Positions 1-9,012 are shown, counted from the first letter of the stretch. The stretch: 64,000 bases of DNA from Duganella alba (GCF_009674495.1 NZ_WKJN01000021.1:1-64000), one strand, 5' to 3'. The notes: generated by a model not told the origin, from the letters alone. Made by a program: numbers and translations.

Positions 1-1
1 T

Positions 2-115
2 GCCGAAGCACCGGCGCCGGCCAGGCCGCGGGTGCAGGTCGCCACCGCCGCACCGCGTGCGCGGGCTTGCGTGGGCGTGATCGCGGGCGTGCAGCGCACG
101 CAGGAATGCCTGTGA
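2..115 (+). CDS. cpaB: Flp pilus assembly protein CpaB, C-terminal end (partial)
   Basis: Only the last 37 codons lie in the window, reading in frame 2 to a TGA at 113-115. The tail ends in VGVIAGVQRTQECL, which resembles the conserved end of CpaB/RcpC (a beta-strand followed by a V-x-V-I-x-G-x-x-R motif). CpaB is a periplasmic protein with SAF-like domains that works with the CpaC secretin in Flp/Tad pilus assembly. The secretin gene starts 8 bases after this stop, so the two are almost certainly co-transcribed. The call rests on the short tail plus position. Confidence 0.7.
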   Translation, partial: AEAPAPARPRVQVATAAPRARACVGVIAGVQRTQECL

Positions 116-122
116 GCGCGCC

Positions 123-1568
123 ATGGACTTTCGCCATCACGCCTGGGCGCTATCGCTGGCCGCCGCGCTTGCGCTGACGCCGGCCGCGCCGCTGCGAGCT
201 GCGGCACCGGCACCGGCGCCAACGTCTGGCGAGGTTGCCGGCCTGCGCTGCACCGGCCAGGCGGCGCAGCCGGGCAGCCTGTCGCTGCAACTGGGGAAGT
301 CCACGCTGGTGCGCATGCCGGAGGCGGTGCAGGCGCGCAGCGTCGGCAATCCCGCCGTGCTGCAGGCCATGCTGGTGGCGCCGGACACGCTGTACGTGGT
401 GGGTGTCGACATCGGCAGCAGCAATATGATCGTGCAGGGCCGCAGCGGCTTGTGCAACGTGATCGAGGTGGTGGTCGGTATCGATCCCAGCGCCTTGCAG
501 CAGGCGCTGGCCGCGCTGCTGCCGGACCAGAAGGAGATCCAGGTCAGCGCCGCCGGCGACACGCTGGTCCTCAGCGGCACCGTCGACGATGCGCCGACCG
601 CCGCGCGCGTGCTGGAGCTGGCCACCGCCTTCGTGCGCCGTCCGGCCCAGGCGCTGGACGGCGCCCGGCGCGAAGACGCCGCAGCGATGCAGAACGCCGG
701 CGCCGTCGCTGCGCAGGCCAGTACCCGCATCGTCAACTTCCTCAACATCGGCGCGCCGCAGCAGGTGATGCTGGAGGTGAAAATCGCCGAAGTCTCCAAG
801 TCGCTGCTGGAAAGCCTGGAAGCGAATGTGGCGCTGAGCTTCGGCGGCGGCAGCTGGGCCGGCGCGCTGAACACCAGCTTTGTCAGCGGTACGCTGAAAG
901 GCCTGCTCAATATCGGCAAGCCTGGCGGCCGCCAGGCCGGCATCGCCGCCGACAAGCAGGATGCGCTGGTGCGCATGCTGGCCGAGCCGACGGTGATGGC
1001 GATCAGCGGCCAGGAGGGCAGCTTCCTGGCCGGTGGCCGCATCTTCATCCCGGTCGCGCAGGACAACAACAAGATCACGCTGGAGGAAAAGGAGTTCGGC
1101 GTCGGCCTGCGCTTCACGCCCACCGTGCTGGCCGGCGGCCGCATCAACCTGCGCGTGGCGCCGGAAGTATCCGAAATTTCGCGCGAGGGCATCGGCATCT
1201 CCGCGTCCGGCATTTCCGGCACCTCGATCCTGCCGCTGTTCACCACGCGCCGCGCCGCCACCACGGTCGAACTGTTCGACGGCCAAAGCTTCGCCATCGG
1301 CGGGCTGATTAAAAACAGCGCCACCTCGAATATCCACGGCCTGCCCGTGCTGGGCGAAGTGCCGATCCTGGGCGCGCTGTTCCGCAGCACAGACTTCCAG
1401 CAGGACCGCACCGAGCTGCTGTTTGTCGTCACCCCGCACTTGGTGCGCCCGCTGCCGGCCGGCTACCGGCTGCCCACGGACGGCGTGACCTTGCCCAGCC
1501 GCGCAGGCCTGTTCCTCGGCGGCCGGCAGGAAGGTCCGCCGCCGGAGCCGGGTACGGAACGCAAATAA
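123..1568 (+). CDS. cpaC: Flp/Tad pilus secretin CpaC (RcpA)
   Basis: 481 aa outer-membrane secretin through which the Flp pilus leaves the cell. A signal peptide covers about residues 1-27. Next comes the pilus-secretin N-terminal domain (about 45-115), then a BON-like repeat (about 125-170, with LVLSGTVDDAPTA). The secretin core covers about 270-445 and shows the typical pieces TVELFDGQSFAIGGL, VPILGALFRS and ELLFVVTPHLV. The length fits CpaC. The gene is second in a tight cpaB-cpaC-lipoprotein-cpaE-cpaF-tadB-tadC-tadD operon. The ATG at 123 lacks a strong ribosome-binding site and probably depends on coupling to cpaB. Confidence 0.93.
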   Translation: MDFRHHAWALSLAAALALTPAAPLRAAAPAPAPTSGEVAGLRCTGQAAQPGSLSLQLGKSTLVRMPEAVQARSVGNPAVLQAMLVAPDTLYVVGVDIGSSNMIVQGRSGLCNVIEVVVGIDPSALQQALAALLPDQKEIQVSAAGDTLVLSGTVDDAPTAARVLELATAFVRRPAQALDGARREDAAAMQNAGAVAAQASTRIVNFLNIGAPQQVMLEVKIAEVSKSLLESLEANVALSFGGGSWAGALNTSFVSGTLKGLLNIGKPGGRQAGIAADKQDALVRMLAEPTVMAISGQEGSFLAGGRIFIPVAQDNNKITLEEKEFGVGLRFTPTVLAGGRINLRVAPEVSEISREGIGISASGISGTSILPLFTTRRAATTVELFDGQSFAIGGLIKNSATSNIHGLPVLGEVPILGALFRSTDFQQDRTELLFVVTPHLVRPLPAGYRLPTDGVTLPSRAGLFLGGRQEGPPPEPGTERK

Positions 1569-1581
1569 CCAGGGAACCATC

Positions 1582-1836
1582 ATGCGCCATCTTTTGATCC
1601 TGCTGGCGGCAGCCGCGCTGTGCGCCTGTGCCGACACCACGCCGAAATTCGACAGCCGCTTCGGCGTCGACACGCGCCTGACGCTGGCGCAGCAGATCCT
1701 GCATCCGGACGCCGGCGCCAACACCGATCCGGTGGACGGAATGGACGGCCGCAGCGCGCGCGCCGCCTACGAGCGCTATCACAAAGCCAGCGGCGAACAG
1801 CCGCAGGCGCCCATCATGAGCGGGAGCGCCAAATGA
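1582..1836 (+). CDS. small lipoprotein of the Tad locus
   Basis: 84 aa, starting at an ATG preceded by AGGGAA. The N-terminus MRHLLILLAAAALCAC is a lipoprotein signal with a lipobox-like L-C-A-C, so it is probably anchored in the outer membrane. The rest is short, polar and has no domain I recognise. Small lipoproteins are common between the secretin and ATPase genes of Tad loci, where they may act as secretin pilotins; that role is inferred from position. The stop overlaps the next gene's start as ATGA, indicating translational coupling to cpaE. Confidence 0.8.
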   Translation: MRHLLILLAAAALCACADTTPKFDSRFGVDTRLTLAQQILHPDAGANTDPVDGMDGRSARAAYERYHKASGEQPQAPIMSGSAK

Positions 1837-3005
1837 AAGCGCTCATGGTCAGTAAGGATAGCCTGCTGCACGCGGAGATCGCCGCGCAAGGCTCGGCGCG
1901 CATGCCTGCGGTGCAGCTGGTGGCGTCGCGCAACGGCCTGCGCGACGCCGTCGAACGCCAGTTGCCGGAGATGCCGGAGCTGGTGGTGCTGGACGCCAGC
2001 GACATCGCGGCCGAGGAGGGCGAGCTGGTTGAACGCCTGAGCAAACAGTATCCGGGTGCTTCCTTCATGCTGCTGACGCGCGATCCGCAGCAGGATCTGC
2101 TGATACGCGCCATGCGCGCCGGCATGCGCGAGGTGCTGCAACTGCCGCTGGTGCACCGCGCCTTCCACGAGGCCATGGACCGCATCGAAGTGGCGGCGGG
2201 CCTGAGTCCCGTCCGCGAAGGCAAGGTGCTGGCCTTCATCTCCTGCAAGGGCGGCAGCGGCGCGACCTTTTTGTCGACCAATTTCGGTTTCGCGCTGGCG
2301 GCGCTGGCCGACAAGAAGGTGCTGCTGATCGACCTGCATGGCCAGTTCGGCGACGCCACGCTGTACGTCTCCGACCAGAAGCCGGCGATGACGCTGTCCG
2401 ATATCTGCGCCCAGATCAGCCGCATGGACGGCGCCTTCCTCGACTCCTGCCTGGTGCACGTGGCCTCCAACTTCGGCGTGCTGGCGGCGGCGGATGATCC
2501 TAACCGCACGGTCGACATGAAGCCCGAGCACATGGACAGCATTCTGCGCGTGGCGCGCCAGCATTACGACTTCGTGATCCTCGACGTGGGCCGGCAGATC
2601 GACGCCATCTCGCTGCGCGCGCTGGACCAGGCGGACACCATCTACCCGGTGCTGCAACTGGCGCTGCCGGACATCCGCGACGGCCGCCGCCTGCTCGATA
2701 TTTTCCGCTCGCTCGGCTATCCGAGCGAGCGCACCCGCTTGATCGTCAACCGCTACGAGAAGGGCGGCAAGCTGCGCCTGATGGATCTGGAGCAGGCGCT
2801 GGGCGCGGACGTGGTGCACACGGTGCCCAATGATTACCTGTCGGCGACGGACTCGGTCAACCAGGGCATACCGGTGCTGCAACTCTCGCGCAGCAGCGCG
2901 GTGGCGCGCAGCCTGGCGGAACTGGTGGAACTGGTGGCGGCGCGCCGCGTCGCCGAGAGCAAGGGCCTGTTCGACCGTATCTTCGGCCGCAACGATGGAG
3001 GATGA
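1833..3005 (+). CDS. cpaE: Tad pilus localisation ATPase CpaE (TadZ)
   Basis: 390 aa. Residues 1-120 form a receiver-like domain without a full phosphoacceptor set. From about residue 130 there is a MinD/ParA-type ATPase with the deviant Walker A CKGGSGAT: the signature lysine before GG is kept, but the usual second lysine is replaced by Ala, as is common in CpaE. A hydrophobic strand ending in LIDLHG follows. TadZ/CpaE proteins place the pilus machine at the cell pole. The ATG at 1833 overlaps the lipoprotein stop. In-frame sequence upstream of it reads through the lipoprotein gene and is not homologous. Confidence 0.9.
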   Translation: MKALMVSKDSLLHAEIAAQGSARMPAVQLVASRNGLRDAVERQLPEMPELVVLDASDIAAEEGELVERLSKQYPGASFMLLTRDPQQDLLIRAMRAGMREVLQLPLVHRAFHEAMDRIEVAAGLSPVREGKVLAFISCKGGSGATFLSTNFGFALAALADKKVLLIDLHGQFGDATLYVSDQKPAMTLSDICAQISRMDGAFLDSCLVHVASNFGVLAAADDPNRTVDMKPEHMDSILRVARQHYDFVILDVGRQIDAISLRALDQADTIYPVLQLALPDIRDGRRLLDIFRSLGYPSERTRLIVNRYEKGGKLRLMDLEQALGADVVHTVPNDYLSATDSVNQGIPVLQLSRSSAVARSLAELVELVAARRVAESKGLFDRIFGRNDGG

Positions 3006-3006
3006 G

Positions 3007-4353
3007 ATGAGCTTACGCGAACGCCTGTCCAACGCAGACGAGGGCCGCAACAGCGCCAACGGCCCGCCGGGCCTGGCCGCTGCGGCCTACCAGGAGCTGA
3101 AGAAGAGCATGCACCAGACCATCCTCGACCGCATCGACCTGGAACGCCTGAAACGCCTGACGCCGGAGCAGTTCAAGCACGAGCTGGCGCTGCTGGTCCA
3201 GCGCATCATCGAGGAAGAGCGCATCGTGCTCAATCAGCACGAGCGGCACAATCTGGTGCTCGACATCCAGCACGAGATGCTGGGCTTCGGCCCGCTGGAA
3301 CCGCTGCTGGCCGATCCCGGCGTGTCGGACATCCTGGTGAATACGGCGGCCAGGGTGTACGTCGAACGCGCCGGCAAGCTGGAACTGACCGAAGTCGCCT
3401 TCAACGACAACGCGCACCTGATGAAGATCATCGAGAAGATCGTCTCGCGCGTGGGGCGGCGCGTGGATGAATCCAGTCCGATGGTGGATGCGCGGCTGCC
3501 GGACGGTTCGCGCGTCAACGCCATCATCCCGCCGTTGGCGATCGATGGGCCGATCCTGTCGATCCGCCGCTTCGCCGTCAACCCGCTCAGCATCGAGAAC
3601 CTGCTGGAGTATCGCAGCCTGACGCCGCCGATGGTGCAGGTGCTGCAGGCGCTGGCGCAGGCCAAGATCAACATCCTGGTCTCCGGCGGCACCGGCTCCG
3701 GCAAGACCACCTTGCTGAACGTGCTGTCCGGCTTCATTCCCGCGCACGAGCGCATCGTCACCATCGAGGATGCGGCGGAGCTGGCGCTGCGCCAGCCGCA
3801 CGTGGTGCGGTTGGAGACGCGGCCGCCCAACATCGAGGGCAAGGGCGAGGTGAATCAGCGCTCACTGGTGCGCAATGCGCTGCGCATGCGGCCGGACCGC
3901 ATCATCCTCGGCGAGGTGCGCGGACCGGAGGCGCTCGACATGCTGCAGGCGATGAACACCGGCCACGAAGGTTCACTCGCCACCATCCACTCCAACACGC
4001 CGCGCGACGCCTTGTCGCGGCTGGAGAACATGGTCGGCATGGCCGGCGTGAACCTGACGCCGCGCGCCACGCGCCAGCAGATCTGCTCCGCCGTCACGGT
4101 GGTGATGCAGGTGTCGCGCCTGACGGACGGCGCGCGCAAGCTGGTCAGCCTGCAGGAAGTCACCGGCATGGAGGGCGAGGTGATCGCCATGCACGAGATT
4201 TTCCGCTTCGAGCAAAAAGGTGTCGATGCGCGCGGCGCGGTGCAGGGCAGCTTCTACGCCACCGGCGTGCGGCCGCGCTTTGCCGACCGTTTGCGCATGT
4301 TCGGGGTGGCGGTGCCGGACAGCGTGTTCGATCCCGACAAGATCTACGAGTGA
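3007..4353 (+). CDS. cpaF: Tad/Flp pilus assembly ATPase CpaF (TadA)
   Basis: 448 aa secretion ATPase of the type II/IV family that powers Flp pilus extension from the cytoplasmic face. An N-terminal helical region (1-120) is followed by the ATPase core. This holds Walker A GGTGSGKTT (about residue 225), the Asp box ending in EDAAEL, a Walker B region RIILGEVRGPEALDML and a His box GHEGSLATIHSNTPRDAL. The ATG at 3007 lies one base after the cpaE stop, with GGAGGATGAG as the ribosome-binding site inside the end of cpaE. Length and order match known Tad operons. Confidence 0.95.
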   Translation: MSLRERLSNADEGRNSANGPPGLAAAAYQELKKSMHQTILDRIDLERLKRLTPEQFKHELALLVQRIIEEERIVLNQHERHNLVLDIQHEMLGFGPLEPLLADPGVSDILVNTAARVYVERAGKLELTEVAFNDNAHLMKIIEKIVSRVGRRVDESSPMVDARLPDGSRVNAIIPPLAIDGPILSIRRFAVNPLSIENLLEYRSLTPPMVQVLQALAQAKINILVSGGTGSGKTTLLNVLSGFIPAHERIVTIEDAAELALRQPHVVRLETRPPNIEGKGEVNQRSLVRNALRMRPDRIILGEVRGPEALDMLQAMNTGHEGSLATIHSNTPRDALSRLENMVGMAGVNLTPRATRQQICSAVTVVMQVSRLTDGARKLVSLQEVTGMEGEVIAMHEIFRFEQKGVDARGAVQGSFYATGVRPRFADRLRMFGVAVPDSVFDPDKIYE

Positions 4354-4357
4354 CGCC

Positions 4358-5335
4358 ATGGACAGCATCTTCACCGCTTTCGCCGTGCTGCTGTTTGCGG
4401 CCGTGATCCTGATGCTGGAGGGCGCCTGGCTGTGGTGGTCCGGTGCGCACGGCCGCGCCGCGCGCCGCATCGCCAAGCGCCTGCGGCTGATGGCCGGCGC
4501 CGGCGATGGCGGCATCGAACGTATCGACATACTCAAGCGCCGCAGCTACAGCAGCAATCCGACGCTGGAAAAGCTGCTGCGCCGCGTTGCCAGGCTGGCG
4601 TCTCTGGACCGCCTGTTGATGCAGGCCGGCGTGCGCTGGTCGGTGGCGCAGTTCCTCGGCGCAGCGCTGGCGATGGTGATCGCCGGGCTGCTGCTGCCGC
4701 GGATGATCGGCATGCCGTTCCTGCCGGCCGCCGGCATGCTGGCGCTGGTCGCCAGCCTGCCATGGCTGCTGTTGTTGCGCATACGCGGCGCGCGCCTGCG
4801 CAAGCTGGAAGAACAGTTGCCGGAAGCGGCCGATTTCCTTGCGCGCGCGCTGCGCGCCGGCCACTCCTTCGCCAACGTGATGCAAATGGTCGGCGAAGAG
4901 CTGCCCGATCCCATCGCCGCCGAATTCAAGTTCGCCTACGAGGAAATCAACTACGGCGTGCCGATGAACGAAGCCCTGCACAACCTGGCGCTGCGCGTGC
5001 CGCTGACCGACCTGCGCTACCTGGTGATCGCGGTGCTGATACAGCGCGAATCGGGCGGCAACCTGGCCGAGGTGTTCGGCAGTATCAGCCGCTTGATCCG
5101 TTCGCGCCTGAAGCTGCTGGCGCAGGTGCGCGTGATGTCAGCCGAAGGCCGCATGTCGGCCTGGATACTGGGTCTGCTGCCGCTGGGCGTGACGCTGCTG
5201 ATGACGCTGTCCAATCCGGCGTATGTGAGCGTGCTGTGGACCGATCCTGTCGGCGTCAAGTTGATGTGGTACGCGTTTGCGGTCGCGATGTTGGGCGTGC
5301 TGTGGATGCGCAAGCTGATACGCATCCGCGTGTGA
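4358..5335 (+). CDS. tadB: Tad pilus inner-membrane platform protein TadB
   Basis: 325 aa with a T2SSF (GspF-like) domain. One N-terminal membrane helix (about 5-30) is followed by a cytoplasmic stretch, two central helices (about 105-140), a cytoplasmic domain with LPEAADFLARALRAGHSF, and two C-terminal helices. TadB and TadC form the membrane platform on which the CpaF ATPase acts. The ATG at 4358 is four bases after the cpaF stop. In-frame sequence upstream of it belongs to the end of cpaF. Confidence 0.92.
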   Translation: MDSIFTAFAVLLFAAVILMLEGAWLWWSGAHGRAARRIAKRLRLMAGAGDGGIERIDILKRRSYSSNPTLEKLLRRVARLASLDRLLMQAGVRWSVAQFLGAALAMVIAGLLLPRMIGMPFLPAAGMLALVASLPWLLLLRIRGARLRKLEEQLPEAADFLARALRAGHSFANVMQMVGEELPDPIAAEFKFAYEEINYGVPMNEALHNLALRVPLTDLRYLVIAVLIQRESGGNLAEVFGSISRLIRSRLKLLAQVRVMSAEGRMSAWILGLLPLGVTLLMTLSNPAYVSVLWTDPVGVKLMWYAFAVAMLGVLWMRKLIRIRV

Positions 5336-5346
5336 AGGAGAACGGC

Positions 5347-6273
5347 ATGGATGGCGCGCAGATTCTGTTCCTGGCGATTGTGTTTCTGGTGGCTGCCGGC
5401 ATAGCGGTGGCGGCATTGATGATGTTCTCGCCGATCGCACTGCGCGAGCGCCTGAGCGACGTGGTGGAGCCCACCGAGGCGGCGCCCGATCCGGTGGGCG
5501 GCGGCTGGGTGGAGAAGGTGGCGCAAGCGGCGCAACCGTTTTCGCGCCTGTCGCTGCCGGAGCAGGGCTGGGAAAGGTCGCCGCTGCGCGCCCGCTTCAT
5601 GAATGCCGGCTGGCGCAGCGCTGCGGCGCCGTCGCTGTATTTCGCCGCCAAGACGCTGTTGGCCCTGGGCTTGCCTTCGGCCCTGGCGCTATGCGGCCTG
5701 CTGACGCTGGAGTCGGCGCACAAGCTGTTCCTGTACCTGTTGCTGCTGGTGGCGGGTATCGGCTATTACCTGCCGAATGCGGTGCTGTCGCATATGGCGG
5801 CAGTGCGCTGCCGTGAGATCTTCGAGAATTTCCCCGATGCGCTGGATCTGCTGACAGTGTGCGTGGAGGCGGGCCTGAGCCTGGAGCGCGCGCTGGCCAA
5901 GGTGGCGGGCGAGATTCACATCAAGAGCATGGCGCTGGCGCAGGAGCTGCAACTGGTGCTGATGGAGATGCGCGCCGGCTTCACCAAGGAACGCGCCTTG
6001 CGCAACCTGGCCTTGCGCAGCGGCGTGGAGGATGTGGATACGCTGGTGGCGATGCTGATCCAGTCGGAGCGCTTCGGCACCAGCATGGGCGATTCGCTGC
6101 GCATCCATTCCGACAACCTGCGCAGCAAGCGCAGCGTGCTGGCCGAGGAAGCCGCCGCCAAGATCGCGCTGAAGCTGCTGTTTCCGCTGATCTTCTGCAT
6201 TTTTCCGACGCTGATGCTGGTGCTGATCGGGCCCGCAGGCATCCAGGTCTTCCGCATGATACAGGCGCATTAG
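5347..6273 (+). CDS. tadC: Tad pilus inner-membrane platform protein TadC
   Basis: 308 aa, the second GspF-domain platform protein. An N-terminal helix covers about 5-30, a pair of helices lies at about 95-150, and the cytoplasmic T2SSF domain includes FPDALDLLTVCVEAGLSLE and SERFGTSMGDSLR. A terminal hydrophobic segment closes the protein. The ATG at 5347 follows GAAGGAGAACGGC, a good ribosome-binding site. It sits 11 bases after tadB, in the usual tadB-tadC order. Confidence 0.92.
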   Translation: MDGAQILFLAIVFLVAAGIAVAALMMFSPIALRERLSDVVEPTEAAPDPVGGGWVEKVAQAAQPFSRLSLPEQGWERSPLRARFMNAGWRSAAAPSLYFAAKTLLALGLPSALALCGLLTLESAHKLFLYLLLLVAGIGYYLPNAVLSHMAAVRCREIFENFPDALDLLTVCVEAGLSLERALAKVAGEIHIKSMALAQELQLVLMEMRAGFTKERALRNLALRSGVEDVDTLVAMLIQSERFGTSMGDSLRIHSDNLRSKRSVLAEEAAAKIALKLLFPLIFCIFPTLMLVLIGPAGIQVFRMIQAH

Positions 6274-6282
6274 GAGCTCACG

Positions 6283-6930
6283 ATGAAGAAACTACTTCTC
6301 GCGGCGGGCGTTCTGCTGGCGGCATGCAGCGGCGCACGCGTGGAACAGGCGATGGACGATCCGCTCACGCCGCTGGAGCGGGCGTGCCTGCGCGAGCCGC
6401 TCGATCCGGCGCCGTGGGAACAACTGGCCGCCGCGCTGTCGGCGGCAGGGCAGCGGGAACGCGCCGCCGCCATGTATCTGCAGGCAGCCTCGCTGCGCCG
6501 GCACGATGTGCGGCAGGACTACGCCATCATGAAGCAGGCGCGCGACGCAGCCCTTGCCGATGTGCCGCGCACGCAGGTCAGACGCCTCGGCCCGGCGCTG
6601 GTGGAGGTGCAGCGGATCTCGGCCGGCGGCAGCGGGACGCCACCGGCGCCGATGCCGGTGCGGCTTGAGATCAGCAACGGCAACGGCGTCGTCGGCGCCG
6701 CCGCGCGGCTGGCGCGCGTGCTGGAGGCGGACGGCGTGAAGACCGTGCGCCTGTCGAACCTGCGGCCGTTCGTGGTGCCGCTCAGCCGCATCGAATATCC
6801 ACGCGCGCAGCAGGCGACGGCGCAGGCGCTCGGCAAGCGGCTTGGCCTGCCGTTGCAGCAGCGTCGCGCCGCACCGGCCTACGCCGACCTGCGCATCGTG
6901 CTTGGCCACGACATCGGCGCGCTGAAATAA
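6283..6930 (+). CDS. TadD-like lipoprotein with LytR C-terminal domain
   Basis: 215 aa, with GGAG ahead of the ATG. MKKLLLAAGVLLAACS is a lipoprotein signal with a lipobox at L-A-A-C. Residues 30-85 are helical and TPR-like (PWEQLAAALSAAGQRERAAAMYLQAA), as in TadD. Residues 125-215 look like a LytR_C domain: VRLEISNGNGVVGAAARLAR, later a P-x-S-R-I-E-Y segment, and LRIVLGHD near the end. It is the last gene of the Tad operon, followed at once by a terminator. TadD is a pilotin-like outer-membrane lipoprotein; the role of the LytR_C domain here is unknown. Confidence 0.75.
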   Translation: MKKLLLAAGVLLAACSGARVEQAMDDPLTPLERACLREPLDPAPWEQLAAALSAAGQRERAAAMYLQAASLRRHDVRQDYAIMKQARDAALADVPRTQVRRLGPALVEVQRISAGGSGTPPAPMPVRLEISNGNGVVGAAARLARVLEADGVKTVRLSNLRPFVVPLSRIEYPRAQQATAQALGKRLGLPLQQRRAAPAYADLRIVLGHDIGALK

Positions 6931-6935
6931 AAAAA

Positions 6936-6964
6936 CCGTCCAGGAGGGATCGCCTCCCGGACGG
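6936..6964. terminator. bidirectional terminator after the Tad operon
   Basis: Twelve-base arms CCGTCCAGGAGG and CCTCCCGGACGG (one mismatch) flank a 5-base loop. A-tracts lie on the left and right sides, so it can end transcription of the Tad operon on one strand and of the GIN-domain gene on the other. Confidence 0.8.
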
Positions 6965-7019
6965 TAAAAAACACACCCATGTGTTTCCTGCTGTGCCGGT
7001 GCTCACACCGGCGCATTCC

Positions 7020-7787
7020 TTACTGCCAGCTCACGCTGCCCATGCCGCGGGCGCTGGCGTTACGACTGGCCGGGTTGCCATACACCTTGGCCGAACCCAT
7101 GCCGGTTAATTTCAGATTGGCGCTGGTCTTCGCATACACCGTGGCGCTGCCGAGGCCCGTCATGTTGACGTCGATGGCGTCGGCGCGCAGCTGTTCCGCG
7201 TCCAGGCTGCCCACGCCGCCAAGGCTGGCGTGCAGTTGTTTGGCCTGGCCGATGATCTCGATCCGTCCAGCGCCGTTCAGTTGCAGCTCGACGTTGTCGC
7301 TGCTGCCGCCGTTGACGGTCATGCCGCCCACGCCACCCAGCCGCACGTCGAGATTGCGATACTGTGCGTCGACCTTCACCGAGCCCGCACCTTCCAGTGC
7401 CAGGCGCAGACTGTCGCCGTTAAAACCGCTCACTTCGGTGGCGCCCACGCCGCCGGACGTCAACGCGCGCAGTGTCGGCAGCGTCAGTTCGGCGCGCAGT
7501 TCGCGCTTGTTGCCAAAGTTAATCGTGTTCATTTTCCTGGTGCCGATGTGCAGCGTGTCACCGCTTTGTTCGACCACCACTTTCCTGATCGCTTCCGGTT
7601 CACCGTAGATCGTCAGCCCCGCGACCGGACCTTGCCTGACCTTGATGCTGATCACGCCGTCCAGTTCCACCTTGACGGTGCGCGCATCGACGCTGCGGCT
7701 CTCGCTGATGCTGTCGTCGGCCAGGGCGGCGTGTGCGCCGCTGCTCAGTGCCGCCGCCAGCATCGCGGCCTTCAGGTAGGTTTTCAT
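7020..7787 (-). CDS. secreted GIN-domain (DUF2807) head protein
   Basis: 255 aa. A signal peptide of about 20 residues (MKTYLKAAMLAAALSSGAHA) is followed by a putative auto-transporter adhesin head GIN domain. This repetitive right-handed beta structure shows recurring G-V-G / G-x-G-S turns such as GGVGATEV, EGAGSVKV, GGVGGMTV, NGAGRIEI, GGVGSLDA, TGLGSATV and TGMGSAKV. Two Met codons start the frame at 7790 and 7787; the second has the better distance (6) to GGAG. DUF2807 proteins are secreted or surface-exposed with unknown ligand. A 61-residue secreted peptide is encoded just upstream. Confidence 0.85.
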   Translation of the reverse strand: MKTYLKAAMLAAALSSGAHAALADDSISESRSVDARTVKVELDGVISIKVRQGPVAGLTIYGEPEAIRKVVVEQSGDTLHIGTRKMNTINFGNKRELRAELTLPTLRALTSGGVGATEVSGFNGDSLRLALEGAGSVKVDAQYRNLDVRLGGVGGMTVNGGSSDNVELQLNGAGRIEIIGQAKQLHASLGGVGSLDAEQLRADAIDVNMTGLGSATVYAKTSANLKLTGMGSAKVYGNPASRNASARGMGSVSWQ

Positions 7788-7810
7788 CATGCGCTCCGTC
7801 GTGGTTGGCA

Positions 7811-7996
7811 TTACAGGGCTGCTTTTTCTTCGGCGGTCAGGCGCTTGGCGGTGACGGTCACGGTAGGCATCGTGGTCGCTTCCGCTTTGACGGCGATGAC
7901 TGCCGGCGCCTCGACGGCGGCGGTGGCGAAGGAAGTCGCGCTGGCGATGACGATGGCGGCGACGAAGATGGCTTCCATGTTTTTTGCGATGTTCAT
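7811..7996 (-). CDS. small secreted protein of unknown function
   Basis: 61 aa with a strong AGGAG ribosome-binding site six bases before the ATG. The N-terminal hydrophobic stretch IFVAAIVIASATSFATAA is a signal peptide with an A-x-A type cleavage site. The remaining roughly 35 residues are Ala/Val/Thr-rich and end in KRLTAEEKAAL. No family is recognised. It lies 23 bases upstream of the GIN-domain gene on the same strand, so the two probably form an operon. Confidence 0.65.
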   Translation of the reverse strand: MNIAKNMEAIFVAAIVIASATSFATAAVEAPAVIAVKAEATTMPTVTVTAKRLTAEEKAAL

Positions 7997-8109
7997 TTTG
8001 AGCTCCTTGTGGGGGGTTGGTTCGTTGCGTTGAGTGAACTATAGACAAGGGCTAACCGTCCATCCACCGGGATGTGACGAACTGCAAAAAACGGGGGACA
8101 GGATGCGTT

Positions 8110-9012
8110 TTAAGGGTGCGAATCCGCGCCGCACAGCAGGTGTCCGCTGGCGGCGTACACGCCGGACAGCCAGGCGGACACGGTTTTGAAGCGGGCGATG
8201 CTGCCGGCGTCGCGATGGCTGAGCAGCCAGATGTCGCGCAGCACCTCGACCTTGGCGCCGATGCGCTGCAGTCCTTCCTGTTGGCCCATGCTGCAGGGCA
8301 GCAGCGCCATGCCGACGCCGGCGCGGCAGGCGCGCACCATCGTGCTCAGGCTGTTGACCTTGAGGACTTTGCGCGGCTGCGGACTCATGCCGGCCAGCCA
8401 TTGCATCTCGGCGGTGCCGGCCAGCGCGTCGTCATAGGCGATCCACGGCTGCGTGCCCCAGCAGGCGCGCGGCGTGTCGGCGAACTTCGGGTGGCCGTAG
8501 ACGGCAAAGCCGAGTTCGCCCAGTTTGCGCATCACCAGCGCCGCATCCTCGCCGGGCTTGCCCAGGCGCAGGGCGAAGTCGGCTTCGCGGCGGGTGAAGG
8601 AGAGATTCTGGTTTTCCGCCTGCAGCGTCAGTTGCAGGTGCGGATGCTGGGCGTGCAGGGCGGGCACGTGTTCCAGCAGCCAGTAGTCGAACAGGAAATC
8701 GATGGAGGTGAGGTTGACCGGCCCGGCGGTGGCGTCGGCCTCCTGCGACGAGGCTTGCAGCATGCTCTGGACATTGCCGTACACCGCTTCGCCGTGCTCG
8801 ACGAAGACCTGGCCGGCGTCGGTCAGCTGGTAGCCGGTGTTGTCGCGGATGAACAGGCGCAGCTTCAGCGCCTTTTCGGCGGCGGCGATGCGGCGGCTGA
8901 TGGTCGAGGCGTCCACGCCCAGTTGGCGGCCGGTGGCGCTCATGCTGCCGCTGCGGGCGAGCGCGAGGATCAGCGGGATGTCGTTCCAGTCGAAGTCGTT
9001 GCTAGTGGGCAT
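8110..9012 (-). CDS. LysR-family transcriptional regulator
   Basis: 300 aa. The winged helix-turn-helix occupies about residues 10-70, with LALARSGSMSATGRQLGVDASTISRRIA split around the recognition helix. The substrate-binding type 2 periplasmic-like domain covers about 95-295. It is transcribed away from the alpha/beta hydrolase gene at 9165, and their starts are about 150 bases apart. In LysR systems this arrangement often means the regulator controls its divergent neighbour; that link is inferred. No typical T-N11-A operator was confirmed. Confidence 0.88.
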   Translation of the reverse strand: MPTSNDFDWNDIPLILALARSGSMSATGRQLGVDASTISRRIAAAEKALKLRLFIRDNTGYQLTDAGQVFVEHGEAVYGNVQSMLQASSQEADATAGPVNLTSIDFLFDYWLLEHVPALHAQHPHLQLTLQAENQNLSFTRREADFALRLGKPGEDAALVMRKLGELGFAVYGHPKFADTPRACWGTQPWIAYDDALAGTAEMQWLAGMSPQPRKVLKVNSLSTMVRACRAGVGMALLPCSMGQQEGLQRIGAKVEVLRDIWLLSHRDAGSIARFKTVSAWLSGVYAASGHLLCGADSHP

